From contig DAOWNP010000004.1 of NCBI GenBank assembly GCA_030642545.1, positions 1 to 19,445 on the forward strand: DNA of 19,445 bases, given 5' to 3'. Numbering within the stretch: position 1 is the first letter of the stretch; every line of letters starts with the position of its first letter. Made by a program: the position numbers and the translations under genes. A model generated the notes under the pieces. The model did no database searches and had not been told where the DNA came from. It worked only from the letters and a program-made list of their open reading frames with translations. Positions 1 to 7,748 of the stretch are shown here, in pieces. Source of the DNA: Desulfobacteraceae bacterium. Its GTDB lineage: Bacteria > Desulfobacterota > Desulfobacteria > Desulfobacterales > DAOWNP01.

Positions 1-534
1 AAGGGAGAATGTCTTGATGCCAAGCTGGGCCAGTGGAAAGGCGTCAACGATTTTGTTTATAAAGCATCACGTGGTGCTGTAACACATTATAATTTTTATT
101 CCATGGTAATAGACCCCATGACTACATGTGGCTGCTGTGAGTGTATTGCTGCAATGCTTCCATCTTGTAATGGTGTTATGACTGTGGGAAGAGATTATGC
201 CGGTGAAACACCCTGCGGGATGAAATTTACCACCCTTGCAGGCGTTATGGGTGGTGGTGCATCATCTCCTGGATTTGTAGGTCATTCTAAACATAATATT
301 TGCCAGGGTAAGTTTATACTTGGTGATGGTGGTCTTTTAAGAATGGTATGGATGCCGAAGATGCTTAAAGAAGAACTTAAAGAAAGAATTGAGAAACGTG
401 GTGCTGATATGGGAGTTCCAGATCTCTATGATAAAATTGCAGATGAGACAGTGGGCATCACTGAAGAAGAAATTATGCCCTGGCTTGAGGAAAAAGGCCA
501 TCCAGCTCTTTCCATGGATTCGATTATTGGATAA
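1..534 (+). CDS. acsB: Acetyl-CoA synthase (CO dehydrogenase/ACS beta subunit), 3' end only
   Basis: The frame is open from base 1, so this is the C-terminal ~177 residues of a longer protein whose start lies outside the window; the methionine at 103 is internal. The protein joins a methyl group from the corrinoid protein, CO and CoA into acetyl-CoA in the cytoplasm. The diagnostic piece is DPMTTCGCCECI at about 112-147: the Cys-Gly-Cys (codons 127-135) supplies the thiolates that hold the proximal and distal nickel ions of cluster A in characterised ACS enzymes. Downstream blocks GMKFTTLAG, KIADETVG and EEKGHPAL are typical of the bacterial AcsB C-terminus. An intrinsic terminator follows about 50 bp after the stop, and acsC starts 153 bp downstream. 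The residue just after the second cluster Cys is Cys; from memory Moorella has Phe there. Identity is very secure. Confidence 0.95.
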   Translation, partial: KGECLDAKLGQWKGVNDFVYKASRGAVTHYNFYSMVIDPMTTCGCCECIAAMLPSCNGVMTVGRDYAGETPCGMKFTTLAGVMGGGASSPGFVGHSKHNICQGKFILGDGGLLRMVWMPKMLKEELKERIEKRGADMGVPDLYDKIADETVGITEEEIMPWLEEKGHPALSMDSIIG

Positions 535-586
535 GTTAGAAAAGATATAATATAGATTTAAATATCTGTATGCATGAGATGATTTA

Positions 587-627
587 AGCGTTTGAACAGA
601 AAGTAATTTTTGTTCAAACGCTGTTTT
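587..627 (+). terminator. Intrinsic terminator after acsB
   Basis: The perfect 12-bp inverted repeat AGCGTTTGAACA / TGTTCAAACGCT (587-598 and 611-622) has a 12-nt loop and is followed by GTTTT. It lies 52 bp after the acsB stop and 60 bp before acsC, so it separates the two transcripts or makes read-through partial. The T-tract is short, so it could instead be an mRNA 3'-end stabiliser. Confidence 0.75.
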
Positions 628-687
628 AAAAAGCATAATTCTATTATGTTAAAGATATGCTGTGTTTGAGATAATAAGGAGACAAAA

Positions 688-2031
688 ATGGCATTAACTG
701 GAATTCAGATTTTTAAACTTTTACCTAAGACCAATTGCAAGGAGTGTGGAGTTCCTACATGTCTTGCATTTGCAATGAATTTGGCATCAGGTAAGGCGGA
801 GCTTGATGCTTGCCCGTATGTTTCAGATGAGGCACGTGAAAAATTGTCTGAGGCATCAGCACCGCCTATTAGACCTGTTGTGATAGGAAAAGGTGTTCGT
901 GAGTGTAAAACAGGTGGTGAAACAGTTTTGTACAGGCATGAAAAAACTTTTTTTAATCCTACACTTTTATCTGCAACTGTTTTATCTGATATAAGTGATG
1001 TTGATTTAGATGCAAAACTTGTTAAGTTCAATTCTATTCAGTATGAAAGAGTAGGTTTAAATCTCAGGCCTGAGCTTATTGCAGTAAAAGATATTGGTGG
1101 TGATAAAGATGGTTTTGCAAAAACTGCTGAAAAAATAGCTAAAACATCAGAATTTAATATTATTCTTATAACTGAAGATGCTGATGTTATGAAAGCAGGT
1201 GTTGATGCATGTGGTTTTAAAAGACCACTGCTTTATGCAGCAACGGATGCTACAGCAGATGCTTTTGGTGCATTGGCAAAGGAAAATGATCTGCCTTTGG
1301 CAGTAAAAGCAGATTCAATAGAGGCATTGATACCTGTTGTTGAAAAATTGATGGGTATGGGCTTGAAGGATCTTGTTATAGATTCAGGAGCAAGAGAGTT
1401 AAAACAGGCATTGGAAGATCAGGTTGCAATTAGAAGAGCAGCTTTAAAAGCAGGAAATAGAACGCTTGGTTTTCCTACAATTACATTTCCTTGTGAGATG
1501 GCTTCTAATCCTGATATGGAAGCTCTTATTGCTGCTATGTTTGTTTCAAAATATGGCGGAATTACTGTCATGTCTGATTTTTCAGGAGAAGCAGTGTTTC
1601 CGCTTCTTTTAGAGCGTCTTAATATATTTACAGATCCACAAAGACCAATGACAGTAACAGAAGGAATTTATGAGATTAATAATCCAGATGAAAATTCCAT
1701 TGTTCTTGTTACTACAAACTTTGCTTTAACATATTTTATTGTATCTGGAGAAGTAGAAGCAAGTAAAGTCCCAACGTGGCTGCTTATTAAGGATTCTGAA
1801 GGACTTTCAGTTATGACTGCATGGGCTGCGGGGAAATTTGCAGGTGATGATGTTGGTATTTTTGTTAAAAAAAGTGGTATAATGGATAAAATTAAACATC
1901 AGAGACTTATTATTCCCGGATATGCTGCAGCAATTGCAGGTGATGTTGAAGAGGAACTTGCTGGATGGGATATAGTAGTAGGTCCACGAGAAGCTGCTCA
2001 TTTACCAGGATTTCTTAAAACGAATAAATAG
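688..2031 (+). CDS. acsC: Corrinoid/iron-sulfur protein large subunit (CFeSP gamma, CfsA)
   Basis: This is the large subunit of the corrinoid iron-sulfur protein, which carries the methyl group on cobalt between AcsE and acetyl-CoA synthase. The 447-residue length is usual for the family. The N-terminus holds the [4Fe-4S] motif with cysteines at 17, 20, 25 and 42 (NCKECGVPTC, then ACPY), used for reductive reactivation of the cobalt. The middle is a TIM-barrel-like region, and the C-terminal third (about 320-447) corresponds to the corrinoid-binding domain. The ATG at 688 is preceded by AAGGAGA at 676-682, a strong ribosome binding site with good spacing. It is flanked on both sides by terminators. 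The small subunit gene acsD, its obligate partner, is not adjacent downstream and presumably lies outside the window. Confidence 0.95.
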   Translation: MALTGIQIFKLLPKTNCKECGVPTCLAFAMNLASGKAELDACPYVSDEAREKLSEASAPPIRPVVIGKGVRECKTGGETVLYRHEKTFFNPTLLSATVLSDISDVDLDAKLVKFNSIQYERVGLNLRPELIAVKDIGGDKDGFAKTAEKIAKTSEFNIILITEDADVMKAGVDACGFKRPLLYAATDATADAFGALAKENDLPLAVKADSIEALIPVVEKLMGMGLKDLVIDSGARELKQALEDQVAIRRAALKAGNRTLGFPTITFPCEMASNPDMEALIAAMFVSKYGGITVMSDFSGEAVFPLLLERLNIFTDPQRPMTVTEGIYEINNPDENSIVLVTTNFALTYFIVSGEVEASKVPTWLLIKDSEGLSVMTAWAAGKFAGDDVGIFVKKSGIMDKIKHQRLIIPGYAAAIAGDVEEELAGWDIVVGPREAAHLPGFLKTNK

Positions 2032-2050
2032 ACTATTTAAAATATAAATT

Positions 2051-2087
2051 GAAAGAGGATGGTTGATTTTGCTGACCGTCCTTTTTT
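2051..2087 (+). terminator. Intrinsic terminator after acsC
   Basis: The stem AGGATGGT / ACCGTCCT (2056-2063 and 2075-2082) has one G-U pair and extends outward through A-T pairs (GAAAG with CTTTTTT). The T-run at 2082-2087 completes a classic rho-independent terminator, 20 bp after the acsC stop. Confidence 0.85.
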
Positions 2088-2183
2088 ATTATTTGGTTTG
2101 TTATTTTTAAATTAATATATAATAAACATATTGCATATTAAGGACATCTTTTTTTTTGATAATTTAAATATGGAGGTAACATT

Positions 2184-3074
2184 ATGTTGCTTATAGGTGA
2201 GAGTTTAAACGTTATATCCACGAAGATTGGAAGGGCATTTAAAGAACGTGATCCAAAGCCGATACAGGAAGAAGCACTATTTCAAAAGGCACAGGGAATG
2301 GATGTTATTGATATAAATTTAGGTCCTGCAAAAAAAGATGGTCATGAGCTTATGCCCTGGGTAGTAGAAGTTGTTCAGGATGTTGTTCCTGATCTTCCTC
2401 TGGCACTTGATACTTCAAATATTGGTGCTATTGAAGCAGCTTTAAAAGTTTGTAAAGATGCAGGATCTCCTCATATTATAAACTCTATTATGTGCCGTCC
2501 GGCACGTTATGAAAAAATGCTGCCTCTTGCAGCAGAATATAATGCTGATTTTGTTGCACTTATGTGGGGTCCTGATGGGCTTCCAAGAGATGAAAATGAA
2601 CGTGCTGCACTTGCTGTTGAACTTCTTTATGCTGCAAATGAGTTAGGAATTGAAAATGAAAGAATATGGGTGGATGGAATTGTAACACCTGTGAATATTC
2701 AGCAGCCACAGGCAATAAGCTTGATGAATTTTCAGGAGATGATTCAGGATATTGCTCCTGGAGCTAAAAGTACCTGTGGTCTTTCCAATATTTCAAATGG
2801 ACCTCCAGTAAATTTAAGACCAATTTTAAATCAGACCTATATGGTTATGCTTGAAAAACATGGAATGTATTCTGTTATTTCAGATCCTTTGGATGAACAG
2901 TTAACAGAAATAGCAAAAGGCAAAAGACAGGATATAGTTGATCTTATCTATGGCGTTATGGATGGAAATAGTCCTGATATGGCAAGTCTTTCTAAAGAAA
3001 TGCAGGATTATGTTAAAACAGTTAATATAATTTTAGGAAATGCACTGTACTCAGATTCATGGCTTGAAGTATAA
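2184..3074 (+). CDS. acsE: 5-methyltetrahydrofolate:corrinoid/iron-sulfur protein methyltransferase (MeTr)
   Basis: This cytoplasmic enzyme moves the N5-methyl of methyltetrahydrofolate to the cob(I)amide of the corrinoid iron-sulfur protein, linking the folate branch to acetyl-CoA synthesis. It has the pterin-binding (DHPS-like) TIM-barrel fold. Visible landmarks are IGESLN at the N-terminus, DINLGP (about 43-48), LDTSN (75-79), IIN (98-100), VDG (163-165) and GLSNIS (199-204). These align with the folate-contacting Asp and Asn residues of Moorella AcsE; Asn202 matches the Asn that assists N5 activation. At 296 residues it is somewhat longer than the ~262-residue Moorella enzyme, with the extra sequence near the C-terminus (about 253-280). 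GGAGGT at 2172-2177 fixes the ATG start. It is bounded by terminators on both sides. Confidence 0.94.
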   Translation: MLLIGESLNVISTKIGRAFKERDPKPIQEEALFQKAQGMDVIDINLGPAKKDGHELMPWVVEVVQDVVPDLPLALDTSNIGAIEAALKVCKDAGSPHIINSIMCRPARYEKMLPLAAEYNADFVALMWGPDGLPRDENERAALAVELLYAANELGIENERIWVDGIVTPVNIQQPQAISLMNFQEMIQDIAPGAKSTCGLSNISNGPPVNLRPILNQTYMVMLEKHGMYSVISDPLDEQLTEIAKGKRQDIVDLIYGVMDGNSPDMASLSKEMQDYVKTVNIILGNALYSDSWLEV

Positions 3075-3093
3075 AAGCATATAAATAATTTCC

Positions 3094-3128
3094 AGCCTCA
3101 TCCATATTTGGTTGGGGCTTTTTTTTTT
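3094..3128 (+). terminator. Intrinsic terminator after acsE
   Basis: The stem AGCCTCATCCA / TGGTTGGGGCT (3094-3104 and 3109-3119) has a 4-nt loop, one T-T mismatch and one G-U pair. It runs directly into a ten-base T-tract. It lies 20 bp after the acsE stop and is the strongest of the terminators in this cluster. Confidence 0.9.
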
Positions 3129-3163
3129 ATAAAAAATCTAATTTATAGAATAAGTTATATAAA

Positions 3164-3775
3164 ATGGCACGAATTGATGATTATATAAATGCAAAAAAAA
3201 TTGCTGTAAAAGATCTTTCTCAAAAAGATATTACAGATGTTGTAAAAAAATCTGGATTAGAAATTAAGGATAATTTTATAATTATTCCGTTTTTAAATCG
3301 AACATACAAAGTGAATTATCCTGACTTTGAATTTATTGATTTTTCTGATGCTTCTATGGAAGTACCTATTCAGGAACAGGTACTTATTTCACATTATCTG
3401 TCAGGGGAAAAGCCTGAATTTTTTTCAGGCAGGCAGGTGACGTATCGTGAAGTTAAAGGAGCATCATTTTATTTTGGTCCTTTTGTTAAGCGTGCTGTAG
3501 ATCCTCTTAAAAAAGTATTTGGTTCAAATATCAAGGGGTTTATAAATGCAGCAGAAAAATTAAATAGCAAAAAAATTTCTGCGGGTGATACAGGTTATGA
3601 GTTTTTGATTTTTCCAAAAATACCAGTCCAGTTGATAATATGGGAAGCAGATGATGAGTTTGCAGCTGAAGCAAATATATTGTTTGATTCTACAATTGAA
3701 AATATTCTCTCTCCAGAAGATATAGCATGGATGTCTGGTATGTTAGTATATAGGCTTATGTCTTTTAGTAGATAA
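3164..3775 (+). CDS. DUF3786 family protein of unknown function
   Basis: This 203-residue soluble protein has no signal peptide or membrane segment. It resembles the DUF3786 family, recognised by the stretch PIQEQVLISHYLSG (68-81), GRQVTYREVKGASFYFGPF (89-107), and the signature FPKIPVQLIIWEADDEF (150-166) followed by ILFD (172-175). Members are often found near CO dehydrogenase/acetyl-CoA synthase genes in anaerobes, which fits its place after acsE, but I know of no defined biochemical role. The ATG at 3164 has no recognisable Shine-Dalgarno sequence, and an in-frame stop at 3146-3148 rules out any useful start further upstream. A strong terminator lies between acsE and this gene, so it needs read-through or its own promoter. 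No cysteine cluster that would bind metal is visible. Confidence 0.75.
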   Translation: MARIDDYINAKKIAVKDLSQKDITDVVKKSGLEIKDNFIIIPFLNRTYKVNYPDFEFIDFSDASMEVPIQEQVLISHYLSGEKPEFFSGRQVTYREVKGASFYFGPFVKRAVDPLKKVFGSNIKGFINAAEKLNSKKISAGDTGYEFLIFPKIPVQLIIWEADDEFAAEANILFDSTIENILSPEDIAWMSGMLVYRLMSFSR

Positions 3776-3853
3776 ATTGATTTTCGTTTTCGGTTTTTAA
3801 AAAGATTTTATAATTTTATCAATAAAAGTTATCCTTGATACCTTATATCAAAA

Positions 3854-3903
3854 TATTACAAATATGTATAATTGGGTTTAATAATAATTACATATTTGTA
3901 ATA
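3854..3903. promoter_or_regulatory. Twin palindromes, probable enhancer sites for the glnN sigma-54 promoter
   Basis: Two copies of TACA-N4-TGTA lie at 3857-3868 and 3889-3900. They also form a perfect 15-bp inverted repeat with each other (3854-3868 and 3889-3903). Centre-to-centre spacing is 32 bp, about three helical turns, so both would face the same side of the DNA. They sit about 120 and 155 bp upstream of the expected sigma-54 start site, the usual range for enhancer-binding-protein sites and similar in layout to the paired NtrC sites of enteric glnA. The half-site is not the NtrC consensus, so the activator is unknown. A weak terminator for the upstream gene is the alternative reading. 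Confidence 0.5.
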
Positions 3904-3989
3904 AACAATGGGCATGTGTTTTTTAAAAATTAATATATATAATAGATATATGTTGTTATTTTAATAGATTATGATTATGTTTGTGGATA

Positions 3990-4005
3990 TGGCATTTAAT
4001 TTGCT
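3990..4005 (+). promoter_or_regulatory. Sigma-54 (RpoN) -24/-12 promoter of glnN
   Basis: TGGCATTTAATTTGCT has the invariant GG (3991-3992) and GC (4003-4004) separated by exactly 10 bases, with the flanking TGGCA and TTGCT of the consensus. The expected start site is near 4016, giving a leader of about 58 nt before the glnN ATG. Sigma-54 control fits a nitrogen-assimilation gene. Confidence 0.75.
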
Positions 4006-4073
4006 TAAAATTGTTTCTAATGTAAAAAGATTTTATTAACTTCATTTTTTGTAAAAAATAGGAACTTCTTGAT

Positions 4074-6245
4074 ATGAATAAAAGGATGCTTGCGATAGAT
4101 GCAATAAATAGCAGTACATTGGATCAACACACTATTAATTATAAGGATGAAAATTCTATAGATGTGTTTGGGGATAATGTTTTTAGTATATCTGTAATGA
4201 AGAAAAGATTGCCAAAAGATATTTTTAAATCTGTACAAGCAACGATTGAAAATTTTACAGAACTTGATCCTGCTATTGCTGATGTTGTTGCAAATGCGAT
4301 GAAAGACTGGGCAATTGAAAAATGTGCAACGCATTACGCTCATGTTTTTTTCCCTCTTACCGGTGCTACAGCTGAAAAACATGATAGCTTTCTGGTGCCT
4401 GATTTATCAGGAAAGGCAATTGCAGAATTTTCAGGAGTAACTCTTATTCAGGGAGAACCCGATGCATCAAGTTTTCCAAGTGGTGGTATACGTCAGACAT
4501 TTGAGGCAAGAGGATATACAGCATGGGATGTAACAAGTCCTGCGTATATTATGGAAAATCCAAATGGAGCAACTCTTTGTATTCCTACAGCATTTGTTTC
4601 ATGGACAGGAGAGGCGTTAGATAAGAAAACACCTATTATGCGTTCAATGCAGGTGTTTAATAAACAGGCTCAGAGAATTTTAAAACTTTTTGGAGATGAT
4701 TCAGAGAAATTTGTAGCTTCAACATGTGGTGCAGAACAGGAATATTTTCTTATTGATAAAAATTTTATTACAGCACGGCCTGATATAATGGCTTCAGGCA
4801 GAACTCTTTTTGGAGCTCCTTCTCCAAAAGGACAGGAATTTGATGATCATTATTTTGGTGCTATTTCAGATCGTGTACTTGCTTTTATGTTTGAAGTAGA
4901 ACGGGAGCTATACAAACTTGGAATTCCAGCTAAAACAAGACATAACGAAGTTGCTCCTGGTCAATTTGAAGTTGCTCCTGTTTTTGAAACTGCAAATCTT
5001 GCTACTGATCATCAGCAGCTTGTTATGGTAACGCTTAAAAAAATTGCCAAAAAATTTAATTTGAAGTGTCTTTTACATGAAAAACCTTTTGCAGGTATCA
5101 ATGGCTCAGGAAAGCATCTTAATTATTCATTTGGAAATGAAAGTCAGGGAAATCTTTTAGATCCAGGTAAAACACCTCATAAAAATGCACAATTTCTGGT
5201 ATTTTGTGCTGCAGTAATTAGAGGAGTTCATAAATATTCAAAAATTTTAAGAGCTGTTATTGCATCAGCTGGAAATGATCACAGACTTGGGGCAAATGAA
5301 GCACCGCCTGCAATTATTTCAATCTTTCTTGGAGAGCAGCTTACTGATGTTCTTGACCAGATTAAAAAAGGTTGTGTTGTTTCTTCAAAAGAAGCAGGTA
5401 TAATGAATGTTGGTGTTGATACTTTGCCAAAGCTTCCAAGGGATGCAGGAGACAGAAACAGGACAAGCCCTTTTGCTTTTACCGGAAACAGGTTTGAATT
5501 CAGAGCTGTTGGTTCAGAACAGTCAATAGCAGGCCCTATTGTAGCAATGAATACAATTTTTGCTGATTCAATAAATTATATTGCAACTGAAATTGAAAAT
5601 TATATGAATGGTAATCCAGAAAAATTAAATGAAGCTGTTCAGGCTGTTTTGAAAAAAGTAGTAGATGAACATGATTCAATTATTTTTAACGGTGACAATT
5701 ATACTGACTTCTGGCAGGAAGAGGCAGCAAAAAGAGAGTTGCCAAACCTTAAAACAACTCCTGAGGCTCTTTTGGCTTTTTGTGAAGATGAAGCACTTGA
5801 ACTTTTTGACAAATATAATGTTTTGTCAAACATAGAACTTAAAAGTCGTTTTGAAATATATCTTGAACAGTATATTCTTAAAATATTTGTTGAGGCTAAA
5901 ACAACGATTGAAATGGCAAGTACAATTATTTATCCTTCAGCAGTGCGTTATCAGACAGAGCTTGCTGCCAGCTGTTTAAAAATGAAAAAGCTTGATATTG
6001 ATTGTGATAATTCTGTTCTTTCTGAAGTGTCTGTATTGATTAAAAATCTTAGATTAAATATTGTCGAACTTGAAACAATTCTTTCCCAGAAAAATGATGA
6101 ACCTTTGGCTGAGGCAAAAATATGCTGTGAAAAAATTATTCCGGCTATGTTAGAAGTTCGGAAAACAGTTGATATGCTTGAGACTGTTGTTGCTGATGAT
6201 TTGTGGGATCTTCCTGTTTATCAGGAGATGCTTTTTATTAAATAA
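4074..6245 (+). CDS. glnN: Glutamine synthetase type III
   Basis: This enzyme joins ammonium to glutamate using ATP in the cytoplasm, the entry step of nitrogen assimilation. At 723 residues it is the size of GSIII, much longer than GSI or GSII. It shows the GSIII-specific N-terminal region (DWAIEKCATHYAHVFFPLTG, about 78-97). The catalytic blocks are EQEYFLID (221-228), RHNEVAPGQFEVAP (289-302), HEKPFAGINGSGKHLN (335-350), NEAPPAI (408-414) and NRTSPFAFTGNRFEFRAVGS (462-481). The C-terminal ~120 residues are the helical extension typical of the type. The start at 4074 has AGGAA at 4060-4064 with 9-base spacing. A sigma-54 promoter and paired upstream sites imply nitrogen-responsive transcription. 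No adenylylation site of the GSI type is expected in this family. Confidence 0.95.
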   Translation: MNKRMLAIDAINSSTLDQHTINYKDENSIDVFGDNVFSISVMKKRLPKDIFKSVQATIENFTELDPAIADVVANAMKDWAIEKCATHYAHVFFPLTGATAEKHDSFLVPDLSGKAIAEFSGVTLIQGEPDASSFPSGGIRQTFEARGYTAWDVTSPAYIMENPNGATLCIPTAFVSWTGEALDKKTPIMRSMQVFNKQAQRILKLFGDDSEKFVASTCGAEQEYFLIDKNFITARPDIMASGRTLFGAPSPKGQEFDDHYFGAISDRVLAFMFEVERELYKLGIPAKTRHNEVAPGQFEVAPVFETANLATDHQQLVMVTLKKIAKKFNLKCLLHEKPFAGINGSGKHLNYSFGNESQGNLLDPGKTPHKNAQFLVFCAAVIRGVHKYSKILRAVIASAGNDHRLGANEAPPAIISIFLGEQLTDVLDQIKKGCVVSSKEAGIMNVGVDTLPKLPRDAGDRNRTSPFAFTGNRFEFRAVGSEQSIAGPIVAMNTIFADSINYIATEIENYMNGNPEKLNEAVQAVLKKVVDEHDSIIFNGDNYTDFWQEEAAKRELPNLKTTPEALLAFCEDEALELFDKYNVLSNIELKSRFEIYLEQYILKIFVEAKTTIEMASTIIYPSAVRYQTELAASCLKMKKLDIDCDNSVLSEVSVLIKNLRLNIVELETILSQKNDEPLAEAKICCEKIIPAMLEVRKTVDMLETVVADDLWDLPVYQEMLFIK

Positions 6246-6314
6246 ACAAACCACAGAATATGATGTAGCAGTTTTTTTTATTAATAAAAACTTAATTTAA
6301 AAAAACAGTTTATG

Positions 6315-6361
6315 AAATTATCCGTTGTATGAGCTTATACATTGCATGCAACGGATAATTT
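6315..6361. terminator. Bidirectional terminator between convergent genes
   Basis: The perfect 13-bp inverted repeat AAATTATCCGTTG / CAACGGATAATTT (6315-6327 and 6349-6361) extends inward by four more pairs, one of them G-U. A 13-nt loop remains. It lies between the convergent ends of glnN (+) and the CsgG-like gene (-). T-rich sequence follows on the + strand and an A-run precedes it, which reads as T-rich on the - strand, so it can serve both directions. Confidence 0.7.
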
Positions 6362-6425
6362 TCTCTTGTTTGACAAAGGTTTGCCTGCGGAATGAAAATT
6401 TCTTCTGTATAGTTTAGACAGATTC

Positions 6426-7730
6426 TTATCTTATTATCTCTTTTACAACTGTACTTATCATTTCATTTAAACCTTTTTGTATATTTAAATCCCTTTTTGT
6501 AGCCTGACCTATCCAGAAAACCTCTGCTGTTTTAATATCAATAATCTTAAAAGTTATACCAAGATTGGCAACAGATACAAAACGTTCTTGTGGCGGAGGT
6601 AAGTCAAATTGTTTTATATTTTCAGGAATTGGTTGTAATTTGCATGCTTTAACCTGATAAATTAAATTGTGGTAATCTTTTAATTTATCAGTAGTTTCTG
6701 AACAAAAGTTTTCAACTTTTTGAGTATAGTTATCTTTGATACCTGATTTAATAAACTTTGCGTAAGAACCGGAATTTGATTTTATTGCATTTTTGAGTTC
6801 TTTTTCTGTAATGGTTTTGTCATATTGTTTGAGAAAGTCTTTGAAGATGAATTTCCATTCGTCTTGATCCTGTTCTAATGTTTTGATTTTAAAATCAATA
6901 GATTTTTGTTTTATACCTATAAAAGGTAAAACTTTTTGAGAAGAAAAATAAGGATAATTATGTTTCAGTGTTTTTGCACTATTGTATCCTTTCCAGGAGA
7001 ATACATAATGAGGAGGTCCAAGGCACGAAGAGACTAATTTTTTATGGTAATGCAGGTAGGTGTTTTTGTCATTTGAAAACATCTGGTAAAAAAGATCTTT
7101 TTTTATATATTCATATTGCCTGGTATCCATAGAAGCTTGTTGTTCTTTGAATTGGTTTGATTGATGTTTGTAGTTTTGTAGTTCTGTCAGATATCTGTTA
7201 TACTCTTTTTTATTAATTTTGTATGGAACTGGAAGCTTTGTATTTTCAAAATGATACTGGGTTACTGCCCCAAAAACCATAAAATCAGCTTTTGTAAGTT
7301 TTCCAATTCGTTGAGCAGCGTCTTTTTCGCTCATGTTAAGCATGCCTGATGCTGCTCTTGTTTGTTCTTCAACTATTTTTTTAATATTTTGTCTTTCAAC
7401 GACTCTTAAGCCTTGTTTAAAAAAGTTTATTGAAAATGTATCTGAGACCAGAGTTCCTGACCCTTGATGATCTGAAGATGAGAAATCCATTACACCAATG
7501 GTCGCTCCTTTTTTTATGGATTGTTCTTTTGAAACATATTTGTTAATTATTGATTCTGTGTTAACAGTTTCTTCAAGAGATGAAAGAACAGGATTTGGTA
7601 TGATAGGAGGTATAGGGGCTTTAATAAAACCCACTGATGGGCTTTGTGGTATTTGCATTTTTAATGGAGCGGAACATGCTGTTATTGTGATAAACAATAG
7701 AAAAACAAGAAAAATTTTTATTTTTTGCAT
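6426..7730 (-). CDS. CsgG-like outer-membrane lipoprotein with a large internal insertion
   Basis: The N-terminus MQKIKIFLVFLLFITITAC is a lipoprotein signal with lipobox ITAC, so Cys19 should be lipidated. After a Pro-rich linker (about 30-48) the core resembles CsgG-type proteins: ATIGVMDFSSSD (76-87), then FFKQGLRVVERQNIKKIVEEQ (about 103-123), then KADFMVFGAV (147-156). The expected final strand and tail, VANLGITFKIIDIKTAEVFWIG, appear only at about 387-408. Roughly 215 charged residues (about 166-382) separate these halves, which ordinary CsgG proteins lack. CsgG itself forms the curli export pore, but no curli subunit gene is present here, so that function should not be assumed. AGAGGA on the minus strand (+ 7738-7743) supports the start. 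It follows the FlgO-like gene by 18 bp, so the two likely form an operon. Confidence 0.7.
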   Translation of the reverse strand: MQKIKIFLVFLLFITITACSAPLKMQIPQSPSVGFIKAPIPPIIPNPVLSSLEETVNTESIINKYVSKEQSIKKGATIGVMDFSSSDHQGSGTLVSDTFSINFFKQGLRVVERQNIKKIVEEQTRAASGMLNMSEKDAAQRIGKLTKADFMVFGAVTQYHFENTKLPVPYKINKKEYNRYLTELQNYKHQSNQFKEQQASMDTRQYEYIKKDLFYQMFSNDKNTYLHYHKKLVSSCLGPPHYVFSWKGYNSAKTLKHNYPYFSSQKVLPFIGIKQKSIDFKIKTLEQDQDEWKFIFKDFLKQYDKTITEKELKNAIKSNSGSYAKFIKSGIKDNYTQKVENFCSETTDKLKDYHNLIYQVKACKLQPIPENIKQFDLPPPQERFVSVANLGITFKIIDIKTAEVFWIGQATKRDLNIQKGLNEMISTVVKEIIR

Positions 7731-7748
7731 TTTTTTTTCCTCTTTAAT

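Noticed and set aside
2118..2123. TATAAT upstream of acsE as a sigma-70 -10 box
   Set aside because: No acceptable -35 at 16-18 bases (TTGGTT is 19 away and matches poorly), and TATAAT is expected by chance in such AT-rich DNA.
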